From NCBI GenBank assembly GCA_947500445.1, contig CANMSB010000014.1:1-64000 (forward strand): a stretch of 64,000 nt of DNA, given 5' to 3'. The DNA comes from an uncultured Flavobacteriaceae bacterium. Lineage in GTDB: Bacteria; Bacteroidota; Bacteroidia; Flavobacteriales; Flavobacteriaceae. Each line of letters opens with the position of its first letter. Positions within the stretch are counted from its first letter, which is position 1. Positions 54,579 to 64,000 of the stretch are shown here, piece by piece. The position numbers and the translations under genes are program-made. Under the pieces are notes generated by a model. It made no database searches and was not told the origin of the DNA. It saw only the letters and a list, made by a program, of their open reading frames with translations.

Positions 54579-55133
54579 CTACTTTGCCAGCAGCCCATCC
54601 AACAGGTCCCTGACCTTGGTATTGTCCCAATCCGCAATATCATCGGCGCGCACCACAATATGTCCCTCCTTATCTATGATGTAGGACGATGGCACCGGTT
54701 CCGTGGCGACGGGGGCGGCATCCCCAATAATCAAATAGGTGACGGGAAAAGTAAACTTCTTTTCGGCCATAAACGCCTCTACCGGAGGGCGCTCTTCATT
54801 GGTAATCAAATAAAAATCTACCTGGTCGCCATAGTCGTCGTACAGGGTCTGTATCTCTTCCAGCTCCGCCGCACATGGAAGGCGCCATGAAGCCCAAAAA
54901 TTGATAAAAACGACCTTTCCCTTCGAGCGTTCAAAACTAAAAAAATCCCAATTGGCGTCCTTCAACCTCCAGTCGTAATTGGGGATCTTTTTCTGGTCCG
55001 CAGACGCTTCGATATCCGGACGAAACGAAAAAAGGGAGTTCAGCCATACTTTACTATGGTACCCAAGAGGCGTCAAAAAAAGGGCCAAAACGATTCCAAT
55101 GACCAACAGGGTAAGTATAGTGCTCTTTTTCAT
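54579..55133 (-). CDS. TlpA-like thioredoxin-fold protein with a missing first Cys
   Basis: A 184-residue protein with an N-terminal membrane anchor (ILTLLVIGIVLALFL) and a periplasmic thioredoxin fold (KVVFINFWASWRLPC). The usual WCxxC is WRLPC, so the nucleophilic first Cys is Arg and only the second remains. The cis-Pro region SSYIIDKEG is normal. The family reduces periplasmic disulfides, for example in cytochrome maturation; this member cannot do so in the standard way. A terminator with a GCAA loop separates it from the upstream aconitase gene. Confidence 0.82.
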   Translation of the reverse strand: MKKSTILTLLVIGIVLALFLTPLGYHSKVWLNSLFSFRPDIEASADQKKIPNYDWRLKDANWDFFSFERSKGKVVFINFWASWRLPCAAELEEIQTLYDDYGDQVDFYLITNEERPPVEAFMAEKKFTFPVTYLIIGDAAPVATEPVPSSYIIDKEGHIVVRADDIADWDNTKVRDLLDGLLAK

Positions 55134-55147
55134 GTGATGTATTAACT

Positions 55148-55177
55148 AAAAACTCCTATGGCAACATAGGAGTTTTT
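55148..55177 (-). terminator. Terminator of the aconitase gene
   Basis: A perfect 13-bp stem, AAAAACTCCTATG (55148-55160) with CATAGGAGTTTTT (55165-55177), closes on GCAA. T-runs occur on both strands, so it can stop transcription in either direction. It begins 23 bp after the aconitase stop. Confidence 0.82.
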
Positions 55178-55199
55178 ACAACAGCGTTATCCGTTATCG

Positions 55200-57473
55200 T
55201 TATGCGGCATTTTCCCTTTTGATAACATTAAGGGCGGAACCTTCCCTAAACCAACCGATCTGGGCCTCGTTATAGGTATGGTTCGCTATAATGGTATCCT
55301 TACTGCCATCGGCATGCACCACTTCTAACGTTAAAGGGGTATCGGGCGCAAGGTCCGCGATATCCGTTAAATTAAAGGTATCGTCCTCTTGGATCAAGTC
55401 GTAGTCCGCCTCGTTCGCAAAGGTAAGACCGAGCATCCCCTGTTTTTTCAAATTCGTTTCATGTATTCTGGCAAAAGACTTTACCAACACTACGGCTACT
55501 CCCAAATGACGGGGCTGCATGGCAGCATGTTCCCGAGAGGAACCTTCTCCGTAATTATGGTCACCGATTACCACGGATTTGATGCCGGCCGCCTTATAGG
55601 CCCTTTGGGTATCAGGTACACCACCGTATTCCCCGGTGAGCTGATTTTTAACGAAATTCGTCTTTTTGTTGAAGGCGTTTACCGCTCCAATCAAAGTGTT
55701 GTTGGCAATATTATCCAAATGTCCACGGAACCGCAACCATGGCCCGGCCATGGAAATATGATCGGTCGTACATTTACCAAAGGCCTTGATCAACAATTTC
55801 ATTCCCTGTAATTGGTCGTTGGCCATTGGCACGAAAGGTTCTAACAACTGTAGGCGTTCCGAATCATCGGCTACTTTTACCTGTACTCCGGAACCATCTT
55901 CGTCCGGGGCCAAAAAGCCGGCGTCTTCCACTTCAAAACCTTTTGGCGGCAACTCCCACCCGGTAGGCTCTTCAAATTTTACTTCCTGCCCGTTATCATT
56001 GATCAGGGTATCGGTTATCGGGTTAAAATCCAATCGACCTGAAAATGCTATCGCCGCGGTGAGTTCCGGTGATGCTACGAAAGCATGGGTATTCGGATTC
56101 CCATCGGCACGTTTGGCAAAGTTTCTATTAAAGGAATGTACGATACTATTTTTAGGTGCGTTCTTGGGATCGTTATACCGTGCCCATTGGCCAATACAAG
56201 GTCCGCAGGCATTGGTGAAAATTTTGGCGCCCAATTTTTCGAAAGTATCCAAAATGCCGTCACGCTCTGCGGTAAAGCGAACCTGTTCGGAACCAGGATT
56301 GATTCCCAGCTCGGCCTTCATCTTCAACCCTTTTTCCAACGCTTGTTCCGCTATTGAAGCGGCCCGGCTCAAATCCTCGTAGGAGGAATTGGTACAGGAA
56401 CCGATAAGGCTCCATTCTACCTGCAAGGGCCAATCATTGGCATTCGCTTTTTCGGTCATGGCATCTCCTACACTCGTGGAGAGGTCCGGCGTAAAAGGGC
56501 CGTTCAACAAAGGGCCTAATTTGGAAAGGTCGATATCGATGACCTGATCAAAATAGGCTTCAGGATTTTCATATACTTCGGTATCGGCGGTCAAATGTTC
56601 CCGCACCGCATTGGCGGCGTCCGCCACATCGGAACGGTCCGTTGCCCTCAAATAACGCTCCATAGCGTCATCATACCCAAAGGTAGACGTTGTGGCACCG
56701 ATCTCTGCGCCCATGTTACATATGGTTCCCTTACCTGTACAGGAAAGCGACAGGGCACCGGGCCCAAAATATTCTACAATGGCACCGGTTCCGCCTTTGA
56801 CGGTAAGGATTTCCGCTACCTTTAAAATAACATCCTTAGGAGCGGTCCACCCGGAAATTTCTCCGGTCAATCGCACTCCGATAAGTTTGGGGAATTTCAG
56901 TTCCCAGGCCATTCCAGCCATCACATCCACGGCATCGGCACCTCCGACACCGATCGCCACCATTCCCAAACCTCCGGCATTTACCGTATGGGAATCGGTT
57001 CCGATCATCATCCCTCCTGGAAAGGCATAGTTTTCCAATACGACCTGATGTATGATTCCCGCTCCGGGTTTCCAAAACCCGATACCGTATTTATTGGATA
57101 CGGACTCTAAAAAGTCAAAAACCTCGGCACTGGTGGCATTGGCCATCTTCAAGTCGGTGGCCGCACCGTTCTTGGCCTGTATCAAGTGATCACAATGTAC
57201 CGTGGTGGGAACCGCTACTTTTGGCTTTCCCGCTTGCATAAACTGTAACAAGGCCATCTGGGCGGTCGCATCCTGACATGCGATACGGTCGGGAGCAAAG
57301 TCGACATAGTCCTTGCCCCGTTCAAAAGCCTTATTGGGGCTCCCATCCCATAAGTGGGAATATAAAATCTTTTCGGACAGGGTCAGCGGCCGGCCAACAA
57401 TACTTCTTGCCTTGTCAACGCTTTCCGCCATTTTGGAGTATACTCCTTTGATCATATCGATATCAAATGCCAT
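55200..57473 (-). CDS. acn: Aconitate hydratase (mitochondrial-type)
   Basis: A 757-residue cytoplasmic iron-sulfur enzyme of the TCA cycle, converting citrate to isocitrate. The cluster Cys residues lie in IGSCTNSS and [27 protein letters not shown] and the swivel-domain [16 protein letters not shown] are the aconitase signatures. Its length and layout match the mitochondrial-type family rather than AcnB or the 890-residue AcnA. It is transcribed alone, with a terminator after it. Confidence 0.95.
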   Translation of the reverse strand: MAFDIDMIKGVYSKMAESVDKARSIVGRPLTLSEKILYSHLWDGSPNKAFERGKDYVDFAPDRIACQDATAQMALLQFMQAGKPKVAVPTTVHCDHLIQAKNGAATDLKMANATSAEVFDFLESVSNKYGIGFWKPGAGIIHQVVLENYAFPGGMMIGTDSHTVNAGGLGMVAIGVGGADAVDVMAGMAWELKFPKLIGVRLTGEISGWTAPKDVILKVAEILTVKGGTGAIVEYFGPGALSLSCTGKGTICNMGAEIGATTSTFGYDDAMERYLRATDRSDVADAANAVREHLTADTEVYENPEAYFDQVIDIDLSKLGPLLNGPFTPDLSTSVGDAMTEKANANDWPLQVEWSLIGSCTNSSYEDLSRAASIAEQALEKGLKMKAELGINPGSEQVRFTAERDGILDTFEKLGAKIFTNACGPCIGQWARYNDPKNAPKNSIVHSFNRNFAKRADGNPNTHAFVASPELTAAIAFSGRLDFNPITDTLINDNGQEVKFEEPTGWELPPKGFEVEDAGFLAPDEDGSGVQVKVADDSERLQLLEPFVPMANDQLQGMKLLIKAFGKCTTDHISMAGPWLRFRGHLDNIANNTLIGAVNAFNKKTNFVKNQLTGEYGGVPDTQRAYKAAGIKSVVIGDHNYGEGSSREHAAMQPRHLGVAVVLVKSFARIHETNLKKQGMLGLTFANEADYDLIQEDDTFNLTDIADLAPDTPLTLEVVHADGSKDTIIANHTYNEAQIGWFREGSALNVIKRENAA

Positions 57474-57939
57474 TCTTGAAGTGGTTTATAGGTTATGCAA
57501 TTTTACAAAGTTAAGAAATTCTTTACCCCATTTGAAATTTTTTGAACAGGATACCGAAGTTAAGGACCATAGCTTCCGACGATGTGGAAGGACCTTCCTA
57601 TTATCCCTAAAACAAAATACTCCTAACACCCTACCCTTCTGATGCCCGTAAAAACCCATTTTCCATGAACGGTAAAAATTATCGATTAACACAATTAAGG
57701 TAAAAATGAACATATTTTTTATGACCATGCCGATTCCTTTTCGTTTTTAAAACAACTACAATCAACCTCCTTCATTGAAGCACAATTGTTTAGGCAATTT
57801 GAAACATGCTTTGAACAAAATTCTATTTAGATGTTAAATAAGCATATCCGGCCCGTTTTTTTTTCCAAATACCAAAAAAGTAGGGATAAAAATTATATAT
57901 TTCGCCGATTTAAACGTTTAACCTAATTAAAAATCAGTT
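57474..57939. other. 466-bp divergent upstream region of aconitase and the giant secreted protein
   Basis: The divergent spacer has AT-rich stretches. TATATTTC (near 57895-57902), 38 bp before the ATG of the giant gene, is close to TAnnTTTG. No hairpin or repeat was found. Confidence 0.4.
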
Positions 57940-60900
57940 ATGAAGCACCTTTACCAACTTGGTGGCAAGAACAGTTTTTTCTTGTTTGCGAAGTACTTTT
58001 TTCTAACACTTTGTCTTTTTTTCCTGATAGGATTGAAAGCACAAACGGCCAATTATGATGCGGCTACAGACTGGGATCCGTTTCCGGTAGACAATTTCAG
58101 CATCACCGAAGAGGCCGATGCTGACGCCGTTGACGGTTCAGCTATTAAAGTAAGTACATTGATCTCTACCGAAAACTGGTGGGAAGGATTGGTACAGACC
58201 TTTCAAAACAGCACGCCCGCTATTGTAAGTGGGAACGAATACACCGTAACCTTCCGGCACAAGGCGGATACCGACAGACAGGTTTGGGCCGTTATCGCAA
58301 CAAGACCAACAGATACCTACGGTTCGGACGACATCAGATATTTTGAAGGATTTTTTGACCTCTCTACGGAATATCAGGAGTTCTCCTATACCTTCACCGC
58401 CACCGATGCCGATTCCGGTTCAGTACATGTACAATTGTACGCCGGTGGAAATGACACCGCTTTCTATGTTGATAATTTCGACATTACCGTTGTAGAGGGA
58501 ACCACTCCTCCTGCAGATGAAGCGTATAACACAGTTGCCGATTGGGATGCTTTCCCCACGGATAACTTTGAAATTACCGAAGATGCGGATGCAGATGCAT
58601 TGAACGGTTCCGCGATCAAAGTAAGTACTTTGGTCAGTACGCAAAACTGGTGGGAAGGACTCGTGCAGACCTTTCAGAACAACACCCCTGCCATTGTAAG
58701 CGGGAACGAATATACCGTAACCTTTCGCCATAAGGCGGAAACCGCAAGACAGCTTTGGGTAATTGTTGCCGCAAGGCCGACCGATACCTATGGTTCCGAC
58801 GACAACAAATATTTCGATGGGTTCGTAGACCTAGCTACGGGATATCAGGAATACTCCTATACCTTTACGGCGGCGGATACCGATTCAGGATCGGTACACG
58901 TACAATTGTACGCCGGTGGTGACGATACCGCTTTCTCTATCGACGATTTTGATATTACCGTAGTCGAGGGCACTGCCCCTCCGACCGATGAAGCATATAA
59001 TACCGTTGCCGATTGGGATGCTTTCCCCACCGATAACTTTGCCATTACCGAAGAGGCCGATGCAGATGCGGTAAACGGTTCCGCCATAAAGGTGAGTACG
59101 TTGGTAAGTACAGAAAACTGGTATGATGGTTTGGTTCAGACCTTTCAGAACAATACCCCTGCCATCGTTAGTGGAAACGAATACACGGTAACGTTCAGCC
59201 ACAAGGCCGATGCCGACAGACAGGTTTGGGTAGTCGTTGCCGCAAGGCCGACGGACACTTATGGTTCGGACGACAATAAATATTTTGACGGGTTCATCGA
59301 TCTTTCGACAGCGTATCAGGAGTTCTCCTATACGTTCACCGCTACCGATGCCGATTCCGGTTCGGTACATGTACAACTCTATGGAGGGGGCGACGATACC
59401 GCTTTTTATGTAGATGATTTCGATATTACCGTTGTAGAGGGAACTACTCCTCCAGCCAACGACGAAGCCTATGATACCGTTGCCGATTGGGATGCTTTCC
59501 CCACCGATAACTTCGAAATTACCGAGGAAGCGGATGCAGATGCCCTTAACGGTTCTGCCATTAAAGTAACGACCTTGGTCAGTACCGAAAACTGGTATGA
59601 TGGCCTAGTACAAACCTTTCAGAACAATACTCCGGCCGTTATTAACGGTAACGAATATACGGTACGTTTCCGTCACCGTGCAGAGGCCGATCGCCAGATT
59701 TGGGTAACCATCTCGGGAAGACCGACGGACACCTATGGTTCCGATGATAATTCCTACTTCAGCGAGTTTATCAACGTTGGTACGGGCTACCAAGAGTATA
59801 GTTTCACTTTCACTTCCACCGATATCGTTGACGGTACGGTACACGTACAGTTGTTTGGTGGCGGTGATGACACGGCTTTCTATATAGACGATTTCAACAT
59901 TACAACGGGTAGCGACAATCCACCATTATCCGGTGATGAACCTTGGGAAGTTGTTGAACGATGGAACACCTATCCAACGGCGACCCTTATTCATGAAATC
60001 GTTGCGGACGACAATGCCGTAAACCAAGAGGCCTTTAGAATTTCTGTTGACCCAAGCACTACTTTGGCCGATTCAGAATGGTACGATGCCGGGTTCCAGG
60101 TACTTCAAGACGAAGGTGTCGTGGAAGAAGAAGGAAAGCGTTATCAGGTTTCTTTCCGTTACCGTGCCGAATCGGACCGACAGGTATGGTTTGGATTGCG
60201 ATCAAGACCATACAATACCTTTGGTACGGACGATACCGATTACTTTGGTAACTTCTTGAACGCGACCACAAACTATCAAGAGTTTATCCGTACCATAACG
60301 GTAGCCTCTCCGGATTCCATACCTTCTACCATATATACCTCTTTTTTCATGGGAGGAAGTGATGTTCCACTTTTTATAGATAACATTCAGATCGTGGAAG
60401 CCGAAGCACTGAGAACGGTACCGACCACCCTATATGTGAATCCTATCGGAAGTGATACCAATTCTGGTACAGCAAATACTGCCGAAGGTGCATTTAAAAC
60501 CATAGGACAGGCCCTCTCGTCATTGATTCCGGGAGATACCTTGTTAATTGCGGACGGTCTTTATCAAGAAAATTCGCTTGCCTTGGAGAACATTAAAGGA
60601 ACTCCAGAGCTTGTTACTACCGTAAAGTCCATCAACAAATGGGGCGCTAAAATAGAAGGGACCTCACAATACGATGAACTTTTGGCCATTGTCGACAGTG
60701 ATTACATCGTTATCGATGGTCTAGAGGTATTCAACAACAACAATGTAGAGCTGGAAGATTGGAACGCAGGTATCGAAGCTACAGGATCGAACCATGTTAC
60801 CGTAAGAAACGTATATGCCCACGATTGCGGATGTAACGGGGTAAGTGGTCGTGAAGGAGATTATTTTACCTTTGAAAACAATGTACTCCGAGACAATGCA

Positions 60901-63900
60901 AAAACCAACCCATACAACTGTAGTGGGATGAGCATTTATCAACCCATTGCTTTGGACGATGCCCCCGGTTTCCATATCATTATCAGAAACAACGTGGCCT
61001 TTGAAAACGAATGTAGACTTCCTTTTAGTCCCCGTGGATTTACGATCCCTACCGACGGTAACGGAATTATCCTCGATGACTTCAACCATACGCAGAGTGA
61101 AGGAATCCCGGCCTATACTCCATCAACATTGGTGGAAAACAACCTTACCTTTAACAACGGTGGGGCGGGGATAAAAGTTTACGAAGTATCCAACGCGACG
61201 ATACGTAACAATACCGCTTGGCACAACAACTACGTTTTGCGTGATTTCACAGGTGGTTTGGGCGATATTGGAGCACAGGCCGTAGATGGAGCCATTGAAA
61301 TTTACAACAATGTGTCCGTTGAAGAATTCGGTCAGGAAAATGGGCATGGTTTGTTCGTACAGACCAAAGGATCTGCAACGGTGGCCATTAAAAACAACAT
61401 TGTTGTAGGTTCAAGAAGTTTTGAAGGTGCTACACCTGTCGAAGAAAACAATACGTTCGTTTCGGTTAACCAACAGTCGTTTCCGGCCTTTGCCAATGCG
61501 ACTACCGATGTTACGTTCCAGGACATTCAGGATTTCAGAAACTACTTTGGAATTCGCGAACTATCTCCTGCCATCGATGCCGGTGATACAGATTTGGGAG
61601 CCTTAAAAGATTTTGATGGCGTCGACAGACCGTTAGGAGCAGCTACCGATATCGGTGCTTTTGAAGGAGCTACCGATTCGGACGAGCCTTTACCAGCGGA
61701 CGAGACACTTGTTTCCAGAATCCAAAATACCGAAACCCCATTGGTTATCGATGGTATTAAAGATGGTGCCTACATCGGCAGCAAGTATGACATTACCAAA
61801 TTGTCGCCCACCTTGGACGACCCGACGGATGCCAGCGACCTTTCCGGTGTTTGGACTTCGTTATGGGACGAGGACAACTTATACCTTTTGGTGGAAGTTA
61901 ACGATGAGGCCATCCAGAACGATTCTTCGGACTCGTCGAACGATGACAGCATCGAAATACACATCGATGGTGAAAACTCAAGGTCGGAAACCTATGAAAA
62001 CGACGATCTCATATTTGTGTTGAGCGCCGGTGAAGAAGATAGCCTAGAAGAGTTGCTCGGTAACGATACTGCCGGGGTAACGAGCCAAATCGTTACTACG
62101 GAAACAGGATATACCGCAGAGATTTCCATTCCTTGGTCTACGATAGGCACCGTACCTTCCGACAGCCTTAAAATAGGATTGGACGTGCAATTGAACGATG
62201 ATGACGATGGTGGAGAACGTGATAGCAAATTGGCATGGCAGGACCTCTTGGAGGACAACACTACCATTCCTTCCCGTTTGGGCGAAGGTTTGATCGTTGT
62301 ATTGCCACCACCGCCAGCAGTTGTTCTCGCGCCTAGCCCAATAACTATCGACGGTGTCCAAGATGACTCTTGGGCCGAAGTTGAAGGAATTGCTATTGGA
62401 ACGGAAGTTTCAGGTGAAATTACCGACAGCAATGATTTGGACGGTAGCTGGAAATCCCAATGGGACGAAAATGGCCTATACTTCTTCATTTCCGTTACCG
62501 ATGATGACCTTCATAACGATAGTGATCAATGGTACGAGGACGATGGTATCGAAATTTATATCGATTCGGACAATAGCAAGAATACCACCTACGGTCCGGA
62601 CGACCATCAATTGACCATTGGTTGGAACAACGGTAACCTTATCGAGGATACCAAGAACAACATTGGTGAAGGGGCTACGGTAGTTGTAGTGGATACCGAT
62701 AATGGGTATGATGCGGAAGTTTCCATTCCATGGAGCGCTTTGAGCATTACCCCTTCGGCAGGACAATTCATTGGTTTGGATATCCACCTTATCGACGACG
62801 ACGAAGGAGGACCACGATCAGGTAAACTTTCTTGGTATTCCCAGATCGACGAATCGTTTAGGGACCCATCCTTGTTCGGGGACATCTTCTTGGCGGGCGA
62901 CAATACGCCACCAGTGGACGAAATGGCTTATGGAGAAGTTGGAAACACCTCCGGTACCGATGTGTGGACCTCGGTAGGTTATGAAAACTCCTATGACGAC
63001 CCAGTGGTAGTGCTTGGCCCTATGAGCAACAATGGTGGACAACCGGGTACGCTTCGAGTACGAAGTGTCGAAGGAAACTGTTTTGAATGGCAGGTAGACG
63101 AATGGTACTATCTTGATGGTAACCATTTGAGAGAAAATGTGGGCTACATGATTGTAGAGTCCGGAACGCACACTATGGCGAACGGCCATAGTATTGTTGC
63201 CGGAAAAACCGATGTAAATATCGACTGGGTTACCGTTCAATTGCCGAACGTTTTTGAAGATGCCCCCGTAATCGTACCGCAAGTGATGACCGTAAATGGA
63301 AATCAGCCAGTGGACGCAAGGGTAAGAAACGTGACCTCTACAAGTTTCCAGGTAAAATTACAGGAAGAGGAAAATGGAGGAGATGGAACCGGAAATAGGG
63401 ACCATTTTACCGAAACGATAGGATGGGTAGCTATGGAGCGGCGCACTTCCGATGGTAACGGAACAGCAATGTTCGAAATTGCCAATACCGGAAATGTTGT
63501 GGACCATAACGGGTATAACGTCAATTTTGAAAAGTCCTATACCAATGACAACAGAGTATTGATAGGGCATGATCAGACCACCAACGGTGGGGATGCCGGT
63601 ACCATTAGGTATCGAACCAACAGTTATACCGCCAACAGTGTGCAGTTATACTTCCAAGAGGAAGCATCCAAGGACAGTGAGACTAATCATAAGACCGAAA
63701 AATATGGTTACGCGGTTTTTGGAAACGAAGGAAGCCTCTACAAAGGAACACCTGTTGCTAATAGTGCGACTACCGGGACAGCCGAAAGTGATGGGGTTAT
63801 CGTATATCCGAACCCTACGTTCAACAGCGCCCGAATCAGTATCGCCGGCAAGCGAAATGTGAACGGAAGTGTATTGGTAATGGACCTTTCGGGGAATACC

Positions 63901-64000
63901 GTGTTACAAACGAGTTTCTCCGAGTTCAGAAATCAAATCGATGTATCGAAATTGCCGAGAGGCCTTTACATTGTCCGCATTGAAGCTAAGGGCATTTCCA
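57940..64000 (+). CDS. Giant T9SS-secreted multidomain protein with CBMs and beta-helix (3' partial)
   Basis: An open frame of more than 2,000 residues, cut at base 64000. A signal peptide (1-34, ending LKAQ) is followed by five tandem CBM4/9-like modules (about 39-825), a right-handed beta-helix (about 828-1240; TLYVNPIGSDTNSGTANTAE, then NN-rich rungs and DIGAFEG), two CBM9-like domains (about 1255-1450 and 1465-1650; VIDGIKDGAY, ITIDGVQDDSW), an H-type-lectin-like region (about 1665-1940; LGPMSNNGGQPGTLRVRS, WVAMERRTSD) and the T9SS type A sorting domain (from about 1951; VIVYPNPTFNSARIS, DVSKLPRGLYIVRI). The protein is therefore exported by the Por/T9SS machine and exposed or released. 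Binding and cutting a polysaccharide is the natural guess; the beta-helix type and its substrate are not identified. Confidence 0.88.
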   Translation, partial: MKHLYQLGGKNSFFLFAKYFFLTLCLFFLIGLKAQTANYDAATDWDPFPVDNFSITEEADADAVDGSAIKVSTLISTENWWEGLVQTFQNSTPAIVSGNEYTVTFRHKADTDRQVWAVIATRPTDTYGSDDIRYFEGFFDLSTEYQEFSYTFTATDADSGSVHVQLYAGGNDTAFYVDNFDITVVEGTTPPADEAYNTVADWDAFPTDNFEITEDADADALNGSAIKVSTLVSTQNWWEGLVQTFQNNTPAIVSGNEYTVTFRHKAETARQLWVIVAARPTDTYGSDDNKYFDGFVDLATGYQEYSYTFTAADTDSGSVHVQLYAGGDDTAFSIDDFDITVVEGTAPPTDEAYNTVADWDAFPTDNFAITEEADADAVNGSAIKVSTLVSTENWYDGLVQTFQNNTPAIVSGNEYTVTFSHKADADRQVWVVVAARPTDTYGSDDNKYFDGFIDLSTAYQEFSYTFTATDADSGSVHVQLYGGGDDTAFYVDDFDITVVEGTTPPANDEAYDTVADWDAFPTDNFEITEEADADALNGSAIKVTTLVSTENWYDGLVQTFQNNTPAVINGNEYTVRFRHRAEADRQIWVTISGRPTDTYGSDDNSYFSEFINVGTGYQEYSFTFTSTDIVDGTVHVQLFGGGDDTAFYIDDFNITTGSDNPPLSGDEPWEVVERWNTYPTATLIHEIVADDNAVNQEAFRISVDPSTTLADSEWYDAGFQVLQDEGVVEEEGKRYQVSFRYRAESDRQVWFGLRSRPYNTFGTDDTDYFGNFLNATTNYQEFIRTITVASPDSIPSTIYTSFFMGGSDVPLFIDNIQIVEAEALRTVPTTLYVNPIGSDTNSGTANTAEGAFKTIGQALSSLIPGDTLLIADGLYQENSLALENIKGTPELVTTVKSINKWGAKIEGTSQYDELLAIVDSDYIVIDGLEVFNNNNVELEDWNAGIEATGSNHVTVRNVYAHDCGCNGVSGREGDYFTFENNVLRDNAKTNPYNCSGMSIYQPIALDDAPGFHIIIRNNVAFENECRLPFSPRGFTIPTDGNGIILDDFNHTQSEGIPAYTPSTLVENNLTFNNGGAGIKVYEVSNATIRNNTAWHNNYVLRDFTGGLGDIGAQAVDGAIEIYNNVSVEEFGQENGHGLFVQTKGSATVAIKNNIVVGSRSFEGATPVEENNTFVSVNQQSFPAFANATTDVTFQDIQDFRNYFGIRELSPAIDAGDTDLGALKDFDGVDRPLGAATDIGAFEGATDSDEPLPADETLVSRIQNTETPLVIDGIKDGAYIGSKYDITKLSPTLDDPTDASDLSGVWTSLWDEDNLYLLVEVNDEAIQNDSSDSSNDDSIEIHIDGENSRSETYENDDLIFVLSAGEEDSLEELLGNDTAGVTSQIVTTETGYTAEISIPWSTIGTVPSDSLKIGLDVQLNDDDDGGERDSKLAWQDLLEDNTTIPSRLGEGLIVVLPPPPAVVLAPSPITIDGVQDDSWAEVEGIAIGTEVSGEITDSNDLDGSWKSQWDENGLYFFISVTDDDLHNDSDQWYEDDGIEIYIDSDNSKNTTYGPDDHQLTIGWNNGNLIEDTKNNIGEGATVVVVDTDNGYDAEVSIPWSALSITPSAGQFIGLDIHLIDDDEGGPRSGKLSWYSQIDESFRDPSLFGDIFLAGDNTPPVDEMAYGEVGNTSGTDVWTSVGYENSYDDPVVVLGPMSNNGGQPGTLRVRSVEGNCFEWQVDEWYYLDGNHLRENVGYMIVESGTHTMANGHSIVAGKTDVNIDWVTVQLPNVFEDAPVIVPQVMTVNGNQPVDARVRNVTSTSFQVKLQEEENGGDGTGNRDHFTETIGWVAMERRTSDGNGTAMFEIANTGNVVDHNGYNVNFEKSYTNDNRVLIGHDQTTNGGDAGTIRYRTNSYTANSVQLYFQEEASKDSETNHKTEKYGYAVFGNEGSLYKGTPVANSATTGTAESDGVIVYPNPTFNSARISIAGKRNVNGSVLVMDLSGNTVLQTSFSEFRNQIDVSKLPRGLYIVRIEAKGIS
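58054..59934 (+). repeat. Four tandem DNA repeats of about 470 bp encoding CBMs
   Basis: Units start at 58054, 58522, 58993 and 59467 with spacings of 468, 471 and 474 bp. Each begins with ADWDxFPxDNF, except that the first reads TDWDPFPVDNF, and contains NGSAIKVS-type, NEYTVTF, RPTDTYGSDD and VHVQL blocks; DNA similarity is high. A fifth, diverged unit runs to about 60411. The units probably arose by recent duplication. Confidence 0.85.

Overview
The window is chromosomal DNA from a marine-type member of the Bacteroidota, most likely a flavobacterium. The evidence is indirect but consistent: promoters of the TAnnTTTG type, A-rich sequence instead of Shine-Dalgarno sites, a huge secreted protein ending in a type IX secretion (T9SS) sorting domain, head-GIN, DUF2911 and DUF6503 secreted proteins, a rhamnose route built on an aldolase-dehydrogenase fusion, and a flavobacterial carotenoid cluster (crtI-crtB-crtZ-crtD-cruF). 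No rRNA is present, so the genus cannot be fixed.

Region 1 (1-12.4 kb) is accessory redox and stress DNA. A minus-strand run encodes a ZIP metal transporter, a nitroreductase, two NTF2-like proteins, a DUF2911 protein, a zinc alcohol dehydrogenase, a DUF6503 protein and a peroxiredoxin-like protein. Next come two divergent Crp/Fnr regulators. On the plus strand follow a second peroxiredoxin-like protein, a DoxX protein, an SRPBCC protein and an SDR. The regulator-peroxiredoxin pair occurs twice in mirror image. Promoters of the zip gene and of the left peroxiredoxin gene share one architecture: two FNR/CRP-like boxes 23 bp apart, with the proximal box exactly 58 bp from the -7 element. The region is peppered with 165-176 bp MITE-like repeats that have different terminal inverted repeats but a similar central core.

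Region 2 (12.4-29.8 kb) holds a sigma-54 activator with three GAF domains, divergent from an RND efflux operon (adaptor, pump, outer-membrane factor) that continues into an NTF2-like protein and two SDR-fold proteins lacking the catalytic Tyr/Lys. A broken VOC gene, an AraC regulator, an NTF2-NTF2-hydrolase fusion, an aldo/keto reductase and an acyltransferase follow.

Region 3 (30-42.7 kb) has a head-GIN lipoprotein, a membrane-bound AraC regulator, a DUF1028-TPR protein and a DUF1624 membrane protein. Then comes an L-rhamnose catabolic operon: aldolase/dehydrogenase fusion, isomerase, kinase, lactate-oxidase-type enzyme and an NCS1-like permease. A DNA glycosylase gene closes the block.

Region 4 (42.9-47.6 kb) is an unusual Hsp70 locus: a long Hsp70, a 99-residue GrpE-like protein, a 77-residue protein and a convergent 502-residue membrane protein.

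Region 5 (47.6-54.4 kb) is tRNA-Leu(GAG) and a carotenoid operon led by a CarH/LitR-type B12 photoreceptor regulator. The pathway runs phytoene synthase, desaturases, hydroxylase and 1'-hydratase, with a convergent CrtA-like oxygenase. No lycopene cyclase or CrtW-type ketolase is seen here.

Region 6 (54.6-64 kb) contains a TlpA-like protein with a broken CxxC motif, aconitase, and the start of a secreted protein of more than 2,000 residues with five tandem carbohydrate-binding modules, a beta-helix, two CBM9-like domains, a lectin-like region and a T9SS tail cut by the window edge. Together with the rhamnose operon this suggests life on rhamnose-containing algal polysaccharides, which is inference.
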